NCBI RefSeq assembly: GCF_024213555.1
Contig: NZ_JANAVO010000004.1
Coordinates: 124,001 to 188,000 of the forward strand
Length of the DNA stretch: 64,000 nucleotides
Direction: 5' to 3'
DNA from: Allokutzneria sp. A3M-2-11 16
Lineage (GTDB): Bacteria; Actinomycetota; Actinomycetes; Mycobacteriales; Pseudonocardiaceae
Both the position numbers and the translations under genes were made by a program. Below the pieces are notes generated by a model, which saw only the letters and a program-made list of their open reading frames with translations, had not been told where the DNA came from and did not search any database. Numbering within the stretch: the stretch's first letter is position 1; every line of letters begins with the position of its first letter. Positions 1 through 9,422 of this stretch are shown here, piece by piece.

Positions 1-149
1 GAGACCGCCCGCATCGTGGTGGTCTTGCCGGCACCGTTGGCGCCGATCAGCGAGACGATCTCGCCTTCCTCCACGTGCAGCGTGATGTCGGACAGCGCCT
101 GGATGCGCCCGTAGTGCACGCACATCTTGTTCAGCTCAAGCAGCGCCAT
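1..149 (-). CDS. livF: Branched-chain amino acid ABC transporter ATP-binding protein LivF (partial, N-terminal 49 residues)
   Basis: Only the start of the gene is inside the window; it continues past base 1. The visible N-terminus opens with MALLELNKM and reaches the Walker A motif GANGAGKTT near residues 38-46, as expected for the second ATPase of a LivFGMHK importer. It would sit on the cytoplasmic face and couple ATP hydrolysis to uptake of leucine, isoleucine, valine or related substrates. The start codon overlaps the last 14 bases of livG, so the two ATPases are translationally coupled. Family assignment rests on Walker A plus position after livG; the substrate is inferred from the operon. 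Confidence 0.85.
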   Translation of the reverse strand, partial: MALLELNKMCVHYGRIQALSDITLHVEEGEIVSLIGANGAGKTTTMRAV

Positions 150-1068
150 CGTCGGGCACCCCCAGGTAGGCCGCGATCACCGCGGGGTTGTCCCTGATCT
201 CCGCGGGCAGCCCCTCGGCGATCTTCTTCCCGAACTCCAGCACCACGATCCGGTCGGTCACGCCCATGACGAGCTTCATGTCGTGCTCGATCAGCAGGAC
301 GGTGTAGCCGTCGTCGCGGATCTTGCGGATGAGCCCCATCAGCTCTTCCTTCTCCGCGGGGTTGAAGCCGGCCGCCGGTTCGTCGAGGCAGAGCAGCTTC
401 GGCTCGGTGGCCAGCGCGCGGGCGATCTCCAGCCGCCGCTGGTAGCCGTAGGGCAGGTTGCGGGCCTTGTCCGCCGCCCGGTCGGCGATGCCGACGAACT
501 CCAGCAGCGCCATGGCCTTGTCGACCGCGGCCTGCTCCTCCCGGTGGTGCCGGGGAAGCCGCAGGAGCGCGCCGAGCACGCTGGTCTTGTGCCGAGCGTC
601 GGTGCCGACGACCACGTTCTCCAGCGCGGTCATCTCGCCGAAGAGCCGGATGTTCTGGAAGGTCCGCGCGATGCCGAGCCGGGTGATCGCGTTGCGCTTG
701 GACCGCCCGAGGGGCTTGCCCTCCAGCAGCACCCGCCCCCTGGTGGGCCGGTAGACGCCGGTCATCACGTTGAAGCAGGTGGTCTTGCCCGCCCCGTTCG
801 GCCCGATCAGCCCGAGGATCTCCCCGCGCCGGATCTGGAAGCTCACCGAGTCCATGGCGGTCAGGCCGCCGAAGGCCATGGTGACCTCGTCCAGCTCCAG
901 CAGCGTGTCGCCCACCTCGACGGCGATCTCCCGGTCGGGTGCGACGACCTCGGCCACCTCGGCCTCGTGCGCCGCCCGCTCCTCCGGGCTCATCCGCTCC
1001 AGCTCGGCGACGAGCCCGCCCTCGGCGGGCACCTCGGGCTCGGGTGCGTTCTCAGCCGCGTGCGTCAT
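136..1068 (-). CDS. livG: Branched-chain amino acid ABC transporter ATP-binding protein LivG
   Basis: Predicted 310-residue cytoplasmic ATPase. Walker [10 protein letters not shown] lies at about residues 89-97, the signature region reads [13 protein letters not shown] (the LivG form in place of LSGGQ), and Walker B is [10 protein letters not shown]. The first 50 or so residues are an acidic extension rich in Glu and Ala that LivG proteins usually lack. The ATG at 1068 overlaps the livM stop in an ATGA, which fixes the start; the open frame extends further upstream but there it only shadows livM. Part of the livK-H-M-G-F operon. Confidence 0.93.
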   Translation of the reverse strand: MTHAAENAPEPEVPAEGGLVAELERMSPEERAAHEAEVAEVVAPDREIAVEVGDTLLELDEVTMAFGGLTAMDSVSFQIRRGEILGLIGPNGAGKTTCFNVMTGVYRPTRGRVLLEGKPLGRSKRNAITRLGIARTFQNIRLFGEMTALENVVVGTDARHKTSVLGALLRLPRHHREEQAAVDKAMALLEFVGIADRAADKARNLPYGYQRRLEIARALATEPKLLCLDEPAAGFNPAEKEELMGLIRKIRDDGYTVLLIEHDMKLVMGVTDRIVVLEFGKKIAEGLPAEIRDNPAVIAAYLGVPDDGAA

Positions 1069-2213
1069 CCCTGGACCCCCTTCGCCGAGTCGATCATCGC
1101 GCTCTCCTTGGCGATCTGCTCGGGTCTGCCCAGCAGTTTCCGGTACGCCTGCCGCCCCTTGGCCAGCAGCCGCTGCCGCGAGCCGAGCAGGCCCTGCGGG
1201 CGGAAGATCATCAGCACGATCAGCGCCAGGCCGAAGATCAGGTACTTGTACTCGGCGATGGCCTGGAACCGGTCGGGCACGTAGGAGATCACGAACGCGC
1301 CCAGGATCACCCCGACCTTGTTGCCGGAGCCGCCGAGCACCACCGCCGCGAGGAACAGCACGGAGGTGACTACGTCGAACTTCTGGTTGTTGACGAAGCC
1401 GATCTGACCCGCGTAGATCGCGCCGGAGAGGCCGCCGATCGCCGCGCCCATGGTGAAGGCCCAGATCTTGAACTTGAACGTGGGCACGCCCATGATCTCG
1501 GCCGCGTCCTCGTCCTCCCGGATCGCCACCCACGCGCGGCCGACCCGGCTGCGCTCCAGGTTGCCCACGAAGATCAGGATGATGATGATCACCGTGACGA
1601 CCAGCCAGTACCACGGCGTGCCGTCGGAGGAGTTGAAGATCGCCGTGCCGTCGGCGTTGAGCCCCTCCGGCCGCCCGACGTCCTGGAACCCGCGCTGACC
1701 GCGCAGCGGGGTCACGTTGTCGGCCAGCAGCCGGACGATCTCGCCGAAGCCCAGCGTCACGATCGCCAGGTAGTCACCGCGCAGGCGCAGCGTCGGCGCG
1801 CCGAGCAGGACTCCGGTGGCCATCGTGACCACCACCGCGACCGGGATGATCGCGATCCACGGGTAGTCCCACCGCAGCGCGGAGTCCGGGCTGGTCAGGA
1901 TCGCCGCGACGTAGGCGCCGACGGCGAAGAAGCCGACGTAGCCCAGGTCCAGCAGGCCCGCCTGGCCGACCACCACGTTCAGCCCGATCGCGATCAGCGC
2001 GAACCGCGCCGCGTTGAACAGGGCGATCTGGAAGTCGGTTCCCGGCTCGGTGGTCAGCAGCGGCGGGTTGAGGATCGGCAGCGCGTAGATCAGCACCACC
2101 AGCGGGATGAGCACGCCCCACTGCTGGAACCGGTTCAGCCCGTTCCACCAGTCGCGCACACGCTGCCCGAAGGGCGCCCGCACACTCGTCTGTGCCTGTT
2201 GGTGTGCGTTCAT
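1065..2213 (-). CDS. livM: Branched-chain amino acid ABC transporter permease LivM
   Basis: Predicted 382-residue integral membrane permease. A hydrophilic N-terminus of about 30 residues precedes roughly ten hydrophobic segments, and the conserved LivM stretch [20 protein letters not shown] is followed by the EAA-like cytoplasmic loop [21 protein letters not shown] that contacts the ATPases. It forms the translocation channel together with LivH. Start at ATG 2213, which overlaps the livH stop (ATGA); its own stop overlaps livG in the same way, so H, M and G are strictly coupled. Confidence 0.94.
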   Translation of the reverse strand: MNAHQQAQTSVRAPFGQRVRDWWNGLNRFQQWGVLIPLVVLIYALPILNPPLLTTEPGTDFQIALFNAARFALIAIGLNVVVGQAGLLDLGYVGFFAVGAYVAAILTSPDSALRWDYPWIAIIPVAVVVTMATGVLLGAPTLRLRGDYLAIVTLGFGEIVRLLADNVTPLRGQRGFQDVGRPEGLNADGTAIFNSSDGTPWYWLVVTVIIIILIFVGNLERSRVGRAWVAIREDEDAAEIMGVPTFKFKIWAFTMGAAIGGLSGAIYAGQIGFVNNQKFDVVTSVLFLAAVVLGGSGNKVGVILGAFVISYVPDRFQAIAEYKYLIFGLALIVLMIFRPQGLLGSRQRLLAKGRQAYRKLLGRPEQIAKESAMIDSAKGVQG

Positions 2214-3220
2214 ACCCGTGCCTTCCCCAGGGACTCGCCGAGGATTCCCGTCGGCCGGAACATCAGGATCACGATCAGCAGCACGAAGGCGACGATGTCC
2301 CGCCACTCCCCGCCCAGCAGCGACTGGCCGTAGTTCTCGACCACGCCGAGCAGCAGGCCGCCGAGCAGCGCGCCGCGCAGGTTGCCGATACCGCCGAGCA
2401 CCGCGGCGGTGAACGCCTTGATGCCCAGCAGGAACCCGCCGTTGTAGACCACGCCCTGCGGGATCTGCAGGAGGTAGAAGACCGCGGCGGCACCGGCGAG
2501 CACACCGCCGATGAGGAACGTCAGCATGATCACGCGTTCCCGGTTGACGCCCATCAGCGTCGCGGTGACCGGGTCCTGCGCGACCGCGCGCACCCCTCGG
2601 CCGAGCCGGGAGCGGTTGATGAACTGGTCCGCGACGACGAGCAGCAGCAGCGCGGCGACGAACACCAGGAGCTGGATGTTGGTCACCCGGGCGCCGAAGA
2701 CCGTGAAGACCTCGGTCGGCCGGATCAGCCGCAGCGCGGGTTCCGGATTGGCACCCCGGCTGACGAAGAACAGCTGCTGGATCACGAACGAGGCGCCGAC
2801 CGCGGTGATCAAGAAAACCAGGGTCGGCGCGTTGCGCTTCCGCAGTGGCCGATAGGCGACGCGTTCCAGAACGACGGCGGAGACCCCGGAAATGATCATG
2901 GCGACCGCCATCATCAGCAACAGGAATCCGATGATCTCCAGTATGCCGAGGCGGGCCGTCGGGCCCGGTTTGAGGCCGAGGGCCTCCATCGCGAAATAGG
3001 CGCCGAAAGCGCCGGTGATGAAGATTTCGGAGTGCGCGAAGTTGATCAGACGCAGCACGCCGTAGACCAGCGTGTAGCCCAGTGCGATGAGGGCGTAGAT
3101 GCTGCCGTAGGCGAGTCCGTCGACCGTGTTGCTCCAGAACTGGTCGAGGAAGAGGCCGACGTTGAAGTCGATCCAGCTGTCCTCGGCCTGCGCGAGCATG
3201 GCCGTAGCTTGAACAATCAC
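2210..3220 (-). CDS. livH: Branched-chain amino acid ABC transporter permease LivH
   Basis: Predicted 336-residue membrane permease with about eight to nine hydrophobic segments. Recognisable LivH blocks are LAYGSIYALIALGYTLVYG near the N-terminus and RSRLGRGVRAVAQDPVTATLMG, the loop that docks to the ATPase. It pairs with LivM. The start is taken as GTG 3220; an in-frame ATG seven codons further in (MLAQAEDSW) is an alternative, and neither has a strong Shine-Dalgarno. About 100 bases separate it from livK and contain a hairpin. Confidence 0.93.
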   Translation of the reverse strand: MIVQATAMLAQAEDSWIDFNVGLFLDQFWSNTVDGLAYGSIYALIALGYTLVYGVLRLINFAHSEIFITGAFGAYFAMEALGLKPGPTARLGILEIIGFLLLMMAVAMIISGVSAVVLERVAYRPLRKRNAPTLVFLITAVGASFVIQQLFFVSRGANPEPALRLIRPTEVFTVFGARVTNIQLLVFVAALLLLVVADQFINRSRLGRGVRAVAQDPVTATLMGVNRERVIMLTFLIGGVLAGAAAVFYLLQIPQGVVYNGGFLLGIKAFTAAVLGGIGNLRGALLGGLLLGVVENYGQSLLGGEWRDIVAFVLLIVILMFRPTGILGESLGKARV

Positions 3221-3254
3221 TGATCTGCCCGTTCCCGTGCAAAGCGCCGGGGCC

Positions 3255-3284
3255 GGTCACGGCGGGGGGAGACCCGTCGTGACC
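3255..3284 (-). terminator. Hairpin between livK and livH (attenuator or mRNA-processing site)
   Basis: Inverted repeat GGTCACGGCGGG / CCCGTCGTGACC, 11 of 12 positions paired, with a six-base loop. It lies in the 102-base spacer between the livK stop and the livH start and has no following T-run. Intercistronic hairpins at this position commonly let the binding protein be made in excess over the membrane components; that role is inferred here. Confidence 0.5.
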
Positions 3285-3322
3285 GTGCCCCGTGCGACAA
3301 CCGTCGTGTCTGGCTCTGCCGG

Positions 3323-4525
3323 TTAGCCGATCGGCTTGTTCTTGACGATCTTGCCGCCCTCGACCTTGTAGGACCAGACCGGCGTCTCGGTGAGCTCACC
3401 GGTGGCGTCCCACTTGAACTTCTTGGTCAGGCCCTGGCCCTCGTAGGTGCGGACGAACTCCAGCACGCTCGCACGGTCCTTCTTGCCGCCGTCGATCGCC
3501 TTGAGCAGGATCGTCGCGGCGTCGTAGCCCTCGGCGGAGTAGGTCGAGGGGTCCATGTTCGCGAGCTTCTTGTACTCGTCGGTGAACTCCTTGAACTCGT
3601 CAGCGGGCACGCACGGGCAGGTGAAGTAGGCGCCCTCGGCGGCGTCGCCGGAGTTCTTGACGAACTGGTCGTCCTTGGTGCCGTCCGGGGCGACCAGCTT
3701 GGCGGTCACGCCCTTGTTGAACAGCTGGTCCGCCAGCGGGGCGGCCTCGGTGTAGTAGCCGGAGTAGAAGATCGCGTCCGGCTTGGCCGCCTCGACCTTG
3801 CTGACCGTGGCCGCGAACTCCTTCTGCTTGCTCTTGACCTGGTCCTCGCAGATGACCTTGCTGCCGAGGGCCTCCTTGACCGCGGCGGCCAGGCCGCTGC
3901 CGTACTCGGAGTCGTCCCGGATCACGCAGACCTTGGACGCCTTGAGGTCGTTGGTGATGAACTTGGCCGCGGCCGGGCCCTGCACGGCGTCGTTGCCCAG
4001 CGCGCGGAAGAAGGTCTTCCAGCCGTTCTTGCTCAGGCCCGGGTTGGTCGCCGAGGGGCTGATGGTGACCAGTCCGGCGTCGGCGAAGGTCTTGCCGACG
4101 GCCTTGGACTCACCGGAGAACGGCAGCCCGACCACGCCGAGGATGTCCGGGGTGTTCACCGCCTGCGCGACCACGCCCGGGGCCTTGTCCGGCGAACCCT
4201 CGGAGTCGAACTCCCGCAGGTTGACCTGACAGCCGGGGTTGGCCGCGTTGTGCTGCTTGATGGCCAGGCGCGCGCCGTTGAGGATCGCGAGGCCCAGCGC
4301 GGCGTTGTCACCGGCGATGGTGCCGATGTAGGCCAGCGAGGCGTTGCTGCACTGCGCCTTGCCGTCACCGCGCGGGTCGGCCGCGTTGGCCGCCTTGGTC
4401 GGGCCCGCGGCGCCGCTGGTGCCGCCGCCGCCCGTCGTGTCGTTGCTGTTTCCCCCGCACCCTGCGATCGCCAGAGCCACCACTGCCGTCGTCGCCAGGG
4501 CTCGCACGAGTCGTGTCCCAGACAC
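3323..4525 (-). CDS. livK: Branched-chain amino acid ABC transporter substrate-binding lipoprotein
   Basis: Predicted 400-residue type-I periplasmic-binding-fold lipoprotein that captures the amino acid outside the membrane and delivers it to LivHM. The N-terminus has Arg residues, a hydrophobic stretch and the lipobox IAGC (Cys at about residue 23), followed by a flexible Gly/Ser/Thr-rich linker. The body contains typical LivJ/K segments such as AYIGTIAGDNAALG and SPSATNPGLS. The GTG start is chosen for the lipobox spacing and for GGAGGT a few bases upstream. It is the first gene of the operon and probably carries the main promoter in the spacer 4526-4753. Its exact ligand could be another small amide or amino acid. 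Confidence 0.93.
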   Translation of the reverse strand: MSGTRLVRALATTAVVALAIAGCGGNSNDTTGGGGTSGAAGPTKAANAADPRGDGKAQCSNASLAYIGTIAGDNAALGLAILNGARLAIKQHNAANPGCQVNLREFDSEGSPDKAPGVVAQAVNTPDILGVVGLPFSGESKAVGKTFADAGLVTISPSATNPGLSKNGWKTFFRALGNDAVQGPAAAKFITNDLKASKVCVIRDDSEYGSGLAAAVKEALGSKVICEDQVKSKQKEFAATVSKVEAAKPDAIFYSGYYTEAAPLADQLFNKGVTAKLVAPDGTKDDQFVKNSGDAAEGAYFTCPCVPADEFKEFTDEYKKLANMDPSTYSAEGYDAATILLKAIDGGKKDRASVLEFVRTYEGQGLTKKFKWDATGELTETPVWSYKVEGGKIVKNKPIG

Positions 4526-4719
4526 CCGTACCTCCGTAAACCCAATTCACCACAATGCACGTTTGCCTGGTGGTGAGCCCCGTTCCATCAGGGGCGTGGT
4601 CAGGGCAGGAAGCTAACTGCCGAAAAGCGGCATTGCACAGAACCCCGCGACGCTCGTAGCCACATCGTGACGATGAAGAGCAACCGGACTCGGCCAATAG
4701 TTTGGCAACCGCGAACATT

Positions 4720-4737
4720 TGTCACCGATGGGTGACA
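4720..4737. promoter_or_regulatory. 7-bp inverted repeat in the spacer between pdtaR and livK
   Basis: TGTCACC-GATG-GGTGACA, a perfect dyad just beyond the pdtaR stop and about 195 bases upstream of the livK start. It could be a weak terminator for pdtaR or an operator for the liv operon. There is no T-run and no recognised consensus. Confidence 0.3.
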
Positions 4738-4753
4738 CGACCGTTACTTCCGG

Positions 4754-5362
4754 TCAACCAATATTCTCGACGACCGCATCCGCAACCGCCTTCATGGTGG
4801 ACCGGCGGTCCATGGCGGTGCGCTGGATCCAGCGGAAGGCCTCGGACTCGGTCAGGCCCTGCTTGGTCATCAGCAGGCCCTTGGCCTTCTCCACCACCTT
4901 GCGCGTCTCCAGCCGCTCGGTCAGCCCCGCGACCTCGGTCTCCAGCGCCTGCAGCTCGGCGAAGCGGGACACCGCGAGCTCGATGGCGGGCACCAGGTCC
5001 CGCTTGGCGAAGGGCTTGACCAGGTAGGCCATCGCCCCGGCGTCGCGGGCGCGCTCGACGAGGTCGCGCTGGCTGAACGCGGTGAGGATGACGACCGGGG
5101 CGATGCGCTCGCCCGCGATGGCCGCCGCCGCCTCGATCCCGTCCTTGCGCGGCATCTTCACGTCGAGGATGACCAGGTCCGGGCGCAGCTGGGTGGCCAG
5201 CTCGACGGCCTCGACGCCGTCGGCCGCCTCGCCGACGACCTCGTAGCCCTCCTCGCGCAGCATCTCGACCAGGTCGAGGCGGATGAGGGCCTCGTCCTCG
5301 GCGACCAGGACGCGGCGCTGGACGGGCGTGGCCTCGGGGGCCTCGGTAGCCGGCTGGGTCAC
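4754..5362 (-). CDS. pdtaR: ANTAR-domain response regulator, PdtaR-like
   Basis: Predicted 202-residue cytoplasmic response regulator that acts on RNA. The receiver domain (about residues 17-130) has the acidic pair in VLVAEDEALIR, the phosphoacceptor Asp in LVILDVKMP, the conserved Thr in VILTAF and the Lys in LVKPF. The C-terminal ANTAR domain (about 140-200) carries KAKGLLMTKQGLTESEAFRWIQ, the antiterminator RNA-binding signature. Length and organisation match mycobacterial PdtaR (Rv1626), partner of the kinase PdtaS, which is not in this window. The start is GTG 5362, preceded by AGGAGG; the longer open frame upstream is spacer. A role in antitermination is family knowledge. Confidence 0.9.
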   Translation of the reverse strand: MTQPATEAPEATPVQRRVLVAEDEALIRLDLVEMLREEGYEVVGEAADGVEAVELATQLRPDLVILDVKMPRKDGIEAAAAIAGERIAPVVILTAFSQRDLVERARDAGAMAYLVKPFAKRDLVPAIELAVSRFAELQALETEVAGLTERLETRKVVEKAKGLLMTKQGLTESEAFRWIQRTAMDRRSTMKAVADAVVENIG

Positions 5363-5703
5363 CGGGGTCCTCCTGAAGGTCGGGTTCTCGGGCGGAGTCC
5401 GCAGTTTACTCGCGGGCGGTGACCGGAACCGGCGCACGACGCTGTGACGTTGCGCCGAAATGCCCCGGCCCTCGAACGTCCACAGTGGACGAACTCGGTC
5501 CGGTCCGAGGTGGACGGTCCGGCTGTGCCGTGCCGCGGCGCCATGCCGGGACGGCCGCGCCGTCTCCCCTTCGGGCGACCGTGGGTGACCGGCTGCCGAG
5601 AGGCTCGTCACCGCCGGGCGAACAACGAGTGGAGTCGGCTGACAACGCGGGGTTCCCTCGGCTATAGAGGAGGTATCCCTTTCAACGGGACGGAGGACCA
5701 CCC
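5363..5703. other. Divergent promoter spacer between pdtaR and the first small membrane gene
   Basis: About 340 bases without a convincing gene. On the plus strand CTGACA (5639-5644) and TATAGA (5664-5669) sit 19 bases apart and could form the promoter of the small membrane gene at 5704. One copy of the iterated palindrome GTCCACAGTGGAC is at 5478-5490. The pdtaR promoter should also lie here but no clear boxes were identified. Confidence 0.4.
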
Positions 5704-5940
5704 ATGAACGACAAGCCTCGCCGGAAGCGGTCCGTCATCGGCGCGATCGTCGGCGTCTTCGCCGCCGTCACGGTTTCGGTCGCCACCACCCTCGGCGCGC
5801 TGGGCGCCGCGCTCTTCGTCGCCGCCAAGCACAGCGGCCCCGAGCCCGCGCCCGCTTTCGGGCCGAACCCGGTCGCGGAGGAAACGATCGAGGGCCCCGG
5901 AACGACAGACAGGGCAGCGGGCGCCGATCGGGCGCTCTAG
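5704..5940 (+). CDS. Small single-pass membrane protein of unknown function (paralog 1)
   Basis: 78 residues. A short basic N-terminus (KPRRKRS) leads into one hydrophobic helix (about residues 10-42) ending in GAALFVAAKHS, then an acidic, Pro-rich tail predicted to lie outside. It is closely similar to the next gene (shared RRKRS-x-I, VTTLGALGAALFVAAK), so the two form a tandem pair. A strong Shine-Dalgarno (ACGGAGGA) precedes the ATG. A GC-rich hairpin follows the stop at about 5947-5978 and may tune expression of the second copy. No family recognised. Confidence 0.6.
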   Translation: MNDKPRRKRSVIGAIVGVFAAVTVSVATTLGALGAALFVAAKHSGPEPAPAFGPNPVAEETIEGPGTTDRAAGADRAL

Positions 5941-6103
5941 CGATCCGGCCACCGGCACCGGCGAAACCGGTGGTGGCCGTCAGGGAAATGGATCGGGAAC
6001 GCGCGGGGAAGGTTCGGCCGACGTGGTTTGACCACTGATTCCCGCGGCAATCCCGGATTGGCAGCAGGAGCCGTTGCCGCTCCACCGGAGGGAGGATCAT
6101 CCG

Positions 6104-6325
6104 ATGGCCGATAGGCGCAGAAAAAGGTCGGCGATCGCCGTGGCGCTGACCCTCGGAGTCTCCGTGGTCGTCCCCCTCGCCGTCACCACGCTCGGTGCCG
6201 TTGGCGCCGCGCTGTTCGTCGCGGCGAAGTACACCACCGCCGACCTCGCCCCGGAGCGGGCGGCGGCCGTGGATGCGGTTGACAGCGCGGAAACCCAGGC
6301 TGACCGCGGGCCCGCGAACGACTGA
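6104..6325 (+). CDS. Small single-pass membrane protein of unknown function (paralog 2)
   Basis: 73 residues from the ATG at 6104, chosen because GGAGGGAGGA lies just upstream; an in-frame ATG ten codons earlier would place that ribosome site inside the gene. Architecture repeats paralog 1: basic N-terminus RRRKRSAI, one transmembrane helix ending in GAVGAALFVAAKY, and a short acidic tail. A same-strand tandem duplication is evident. Function unknown; a role as a small membrane-associated regulator is only a guess. Confidence 0.6.
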   Translation: MADRRRKRSAIAVALTLGVSVVVPLAVTTLGAVGAALFVAAKYTTADLAPERAAAVDAVDSAETQADRGPAND

Positions 6326-6783
6326 ACCCGGCACGTCCTACGATGGCCGTCGACCCCTCGGGGCGGCGGTCATCGGCACGTCCGGCCAGGGGGTTCCGGC
6401 CAGGCTTCGACTGCCACCCGGTCGAGTGGTCCGCCTTCCCTACACAGCTCCGACTTCCGCTGATAGGGTGACGCGTTTACGCATTCCGGTGAAAACGAGG
6501 GCGTTTCGGCATCCACCAGCAGGCCAGCCCTCTAGGGTGTACTCCCTCGATCACCCTGTGCTACGGTTCCCGTCATTTCGACGGCCTGTTCGCACTGGAA
6601 GGGCAATCTCCAGCTGAATATTGTGGGGAAATAGACGGTGGCATTATCACGGTGTCCTACACCGGACGGCCGAAGCGCCGGGCAGGCATTTCCGCTGGTA
6701 CCACCTCCATCCCACCGGACGGCGTTTCGCCAGCCTGTCACAGCCCCAGGCCCCGGGGATAGCACACGAGTTTGTGGAGCGTC
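6326..6783. other. Upstream region of the conservon
   Basis: 458 bases with no supported gene; long minus-strand frames here have no family signal and only mirror the sensor kinase gene. The region must hold the conservon promoter. An inverted AGGGTG/CACCCT pair occurs around 6535-6560, and an A/T-richer patch lies at about 6615-6655, both of uncertain meaning. Confidence 0.4.
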
Positions 6784-9390
6784 GTGAAGACGGACAGCGA
6801 TTACAAGAGTCACGGGTCGATCAGGAGCCGCCTGACCGGCGCGGTGATGATCCCCAGTATCGCGCTGCTGGTGATGTGGGTGCTCGCCTCGTCGTACCTG
6901 GTCTTCGACGGGTACTACGTGCGCGAGGTCGCGCTCGGTGTCCGCAACGCCTCGTTGCCCGCGGTGAGCGCACTCGCCTCCGCCCAGAAGGAACGCCAGC
7001 TGAGCATGGCCTACCTGGGCCGGAAGGCCCTGGGCACCGCCGAGCTGCGCGCGCAGCAGCAGACGACCGATGACGCCGTGCGCGTCATGCGGACCGAGAT
7101 GACGCCGCTCATCAAGAACGCGCCGCCCGACGTCGCGGACGGGGCGAACCAGCTCCTGTCCGTGATCGACCAGCTGCCGGGCATCCGGAGCCGGATCGAG
7201 GGCGGTGACGCCACCAAGGAAAACGTCTACTCCATCTACAACAACCTGCTCGACGCCGGATACCGGCTGTTCAACGTGCAGGCCCGCATCGTCCCGGACC
7301 CGTACGCGGTGCAGGGCGCGATGGACGCCCTCTCCTTCGTCCGGGCCTCCGACTACATGTCCCGCGCGGGCTCCCTGGTCACCGGCGCGTTCGCGCTCTC
7401 CGCCTTCTCCGCCGAGGACCACCTGCAGTTCACCTCGCTCGTCGGTGCCTACCACTCCGAGCTGGACAAGTCGATCCCGAACGCCAGGAAAGAAGTCCAG
7501 GAGATCTACCCCCGGCTCACCAACAGCGATGCGTGGAAGAAGCTGGTCTCAGCCGAGTCAGCCCTGATCACCAACGGCCCGTGGGTGCGGTCGTCCGGGA
7601 CCAACGGGCGCGGCGCCCAGAGCGCGATCCCGATCACCGAGACCGAGTGGCTGCAGGTGACCACCCGGGTGGCCGACGAGCTGGCCAACCTGCTCATCAA
7701 GCAGGCCGACGTCGTCTCCGCGACGGCGCTGCAGGCGGGTACCACCAAGCTGATCACCGTGGCCATCGGCGCGATCATCGCGCTGGCCCTGTCGATCGCC
7801 TCGATCGTCATCGCCAGCCGGGTCTCCCGCAAGCTCGTCGACAAGGCGCTGGTCGTGCGCCTGGCCAGCCTGCGCAACGAGGCGCTGGAACTGGCCCACC
7901 GCAAGCTGCCGAACCTGGTCAACCGGCTGCGCAAGGGTGACGCGGTCAAGGTCTCCACCGAGGTGCCAGAGCTGGACTACGGCAAGGACGAGATCGGCCA
8001 GGTGGCCAGCGCGTTCAACGCCGCGCAGCTCACCGCCGTCGCGGCCGCGGTCAAGGAGGCGCAGGCCAGGGAAGGTATCAACAACGTCTTCCTCGGCATC
8101 GCGCACCGCAACCAGGGCCTGGTGCACCGGCAGCTGAAGATCCTGGACCGGATGGAGCGCCACGAGGAGGACCCGGAGCAGCTGGAAGGCCTGTTCCAGC
8201 TGGACCACCTCGCCACCCGCGCCCGCCGCAACGCCGAGAACCTGATCATCCTCGGCGGCGAGCAGCCCGGCCGCCGCTGGCGCAACCCGATCCGCCTGGT
8301 GGACGTGCTGCGCGCGGCGATCTCCGAGACCGAGCACTACGTCCGGGTCCGGCTGCAGCGGGTGCCCGAGGCCGCGATCGTCGGTTCCGCGGTCGCCGAC
8401 ACCATCCACCTCGTCGCCGAGCTGGTCGACAACGCGACCTCGTTCTCCCCGCCCCGCTCCCAGGTCCAGGTGCACGGCTCGCTGGCGGCCAAGGGCGTCG
8501 TCGTCGAGGTCGAGGACCACGGCCTCGGCATGAGCGAGGAGGACCAGGCCGCGGCGAACGCCATGCTCAGCGACCCGCCGGAGTTCGACGCGATGGCGCT
8601 CAAGGGCGACTCGCGGCTCGGCCTGTTCGTCGTCGCGCGGCTGGCCTCCCGGCTCGGGGTGAAGGTGGAGCTGCGGACCTCGCCCTACGGCGGCACCCGG
8701 GCGATCATCCTGATCCCCAACGAGGTGCTGGCGTCCAAGGCGAGCTCGGAGGACATGAGCCCGGGCACCAACCCCGGGCTTTCCCGGCACCAGCACACGC
8801 CGCCCAACGGCACCCCGTTCCCGCCGCAGAGCCGGACCGAGCAGACCGGGGTGGACCAGGTCACGGCCCACCGCCAGCGGCACTCCGCCGCCCCCGTGGA
8901 CACCGGGGCCCGGCTCGGCGCCGACCTGGAGAGCTTCTGGTCCGAGCCGCTCGGCGACGAGGACTCCGACGGCGGGCGGCCGCTGAACCTGCTCGGCGGT
9001 CTCAGCTTCGAGGCCGTGCGGGAGGTGCCTGGACCCGATCTCGATCCGATCGTCGACGAGCCCAGGAGCGGCCACCCTGTGGAGACGCCGAGGTACAGCC
9101 ACACCGGACCCATTCCGGTGTATACCGGCAATAGCCAGACAGAGCCGCCCGTTCCGGAAGCACCCCGGGCGGGCATGGGGGATAACGTCAGGCCGCGCCC
9201 GGCGTTACCGCAGCGCAAGCCGCAGCAGAGCCTCGCGCCTCAGCTCCGGGCGGAACCGGCACCGGTCCCCCAGATCGCCGAGGACCTGGCTGAGCACCAG
9301 CGCTCCGCAGAGGAGATCCGCAATACCATGTCCGCCTTCCAGCGGGGCACCCGTGAGGGCCGCAACGCGGACAGTCCGTTCGAGTCATGA
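6784..9390 (+). CDS. cvnA: Conservon sensor histidine kinase CvnA-like (nitrate/nitrite-sensing domain)
   Basis: Predicted 868-residue membrane kinase. A first transmembrane helix (about residues 20-45) is followed by an extracytoplasmic NIT-type sensor region rich in helices (QKERQLSMAYLG is typical), a second helix at about 322-346, a HAMP-like linker, then a dimerisation region and HATPase_c domain with N-box LVDNATSFSPP and G-box EDHGLGMS. The last 200 residues are a Pro/Ser-rich tail. No clear phospho-acceptor His box is visible, as is usual for this family. GTG 6784 is preferred because GGAG lies just upstream; a TTG four codons earlier is also in frame. First gene of a four-gene cvnABCD unit; in Streptomyces such units form a membrane complex resembling eukaryotic GPCR/G-protein sets. 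Confidence 0.88.
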   Translation: MKTDSDYKSHGSIRSRLTGAVMIPSIALLVMWVLASSYLVFDGYYVREVALGVRNASLPAVSALASAQKERQLSMAYLGRKALGTAELRAQQQTTDDAVRVMRTEMTPLIKNAPPDVADGANQLLSVIDQLPGIRSRIEGGDATKENVYSIYNNLLDAGYRLFNVQARIVPDPYAVQGAMDALSFVRASDYMSRAGSLVTGAFALSAFSAEDHLQFTSLVGAYHSELDKSIPNARKEVQEIYPRLTNSDAWKKLVSAESALITNGPWVRSSGTNGRGAQSAIPITETEWLQVTTRVADELANLLIKQADVVSATALQAGTTKLITVAIGAIIALALSIASIVIASRVSRKLVDKALVVRLASLRNEALELAHRKLPNLVNRLRKGDAVKVSTEVPELDYGKDEIGQVASAFNAAQLTAVAAAVKEAQAREGINNVFLGIAHRNQGLVHRQLKILDRMERHEEDPEQLEGLFQLDHLATRARRNAENLIILGGEQPGRRWRNPIRLVDVLRAAISETEHYVRVRLQRVPEAAIVGSAVADTIHLVAELVDNATSFSPPRSQVQVHGSLAAKGVVVEVEDHGLGMSEEDQAAANAMLSDPPEFDAMALKGDSRLGLFVVARLASRLGVKVELRTSPYGGTRAIILIPNEVLASKASSEDMSPGTNPGLSRHQHTPPNGTPFPPQSRTEQTGVDQVTAHRQRHSAAPVDTGARLGADLESFWSEPLGDEDSDGGRPLNLLGGLSFEAVREVPGPDLDPIVDEPRSGHPVETPRYSHTGPIPVYTGNSQTEPPVPEAPRAGMGDNVRPRPALPQRKPQQSLAPQLRAEPAPVPQIAEDLAEHQRSAEEIRNTMSAFQRGTREGRNADSPFES

Positions 9391-9422
9391 GCCACGTGGA
9401 AGACGGAGAAGGTCACCCCCAC

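Noticed and set aside
939-2333. Long plus-strand open frames (464 and 385 residues) across the liv genes
   Set aside because: They are antisense shadows of livG/livM caused by high GC: no ribosome sites, Arg/His/Pro-heavy composition and no domain, while the minus-strand frames are clear transporter genes.
5947-5978. Riboswitch between the two small membrane genes
   Set aside because: Only a simple GC-rich hairpin is present; no known aptamer core was recognised.
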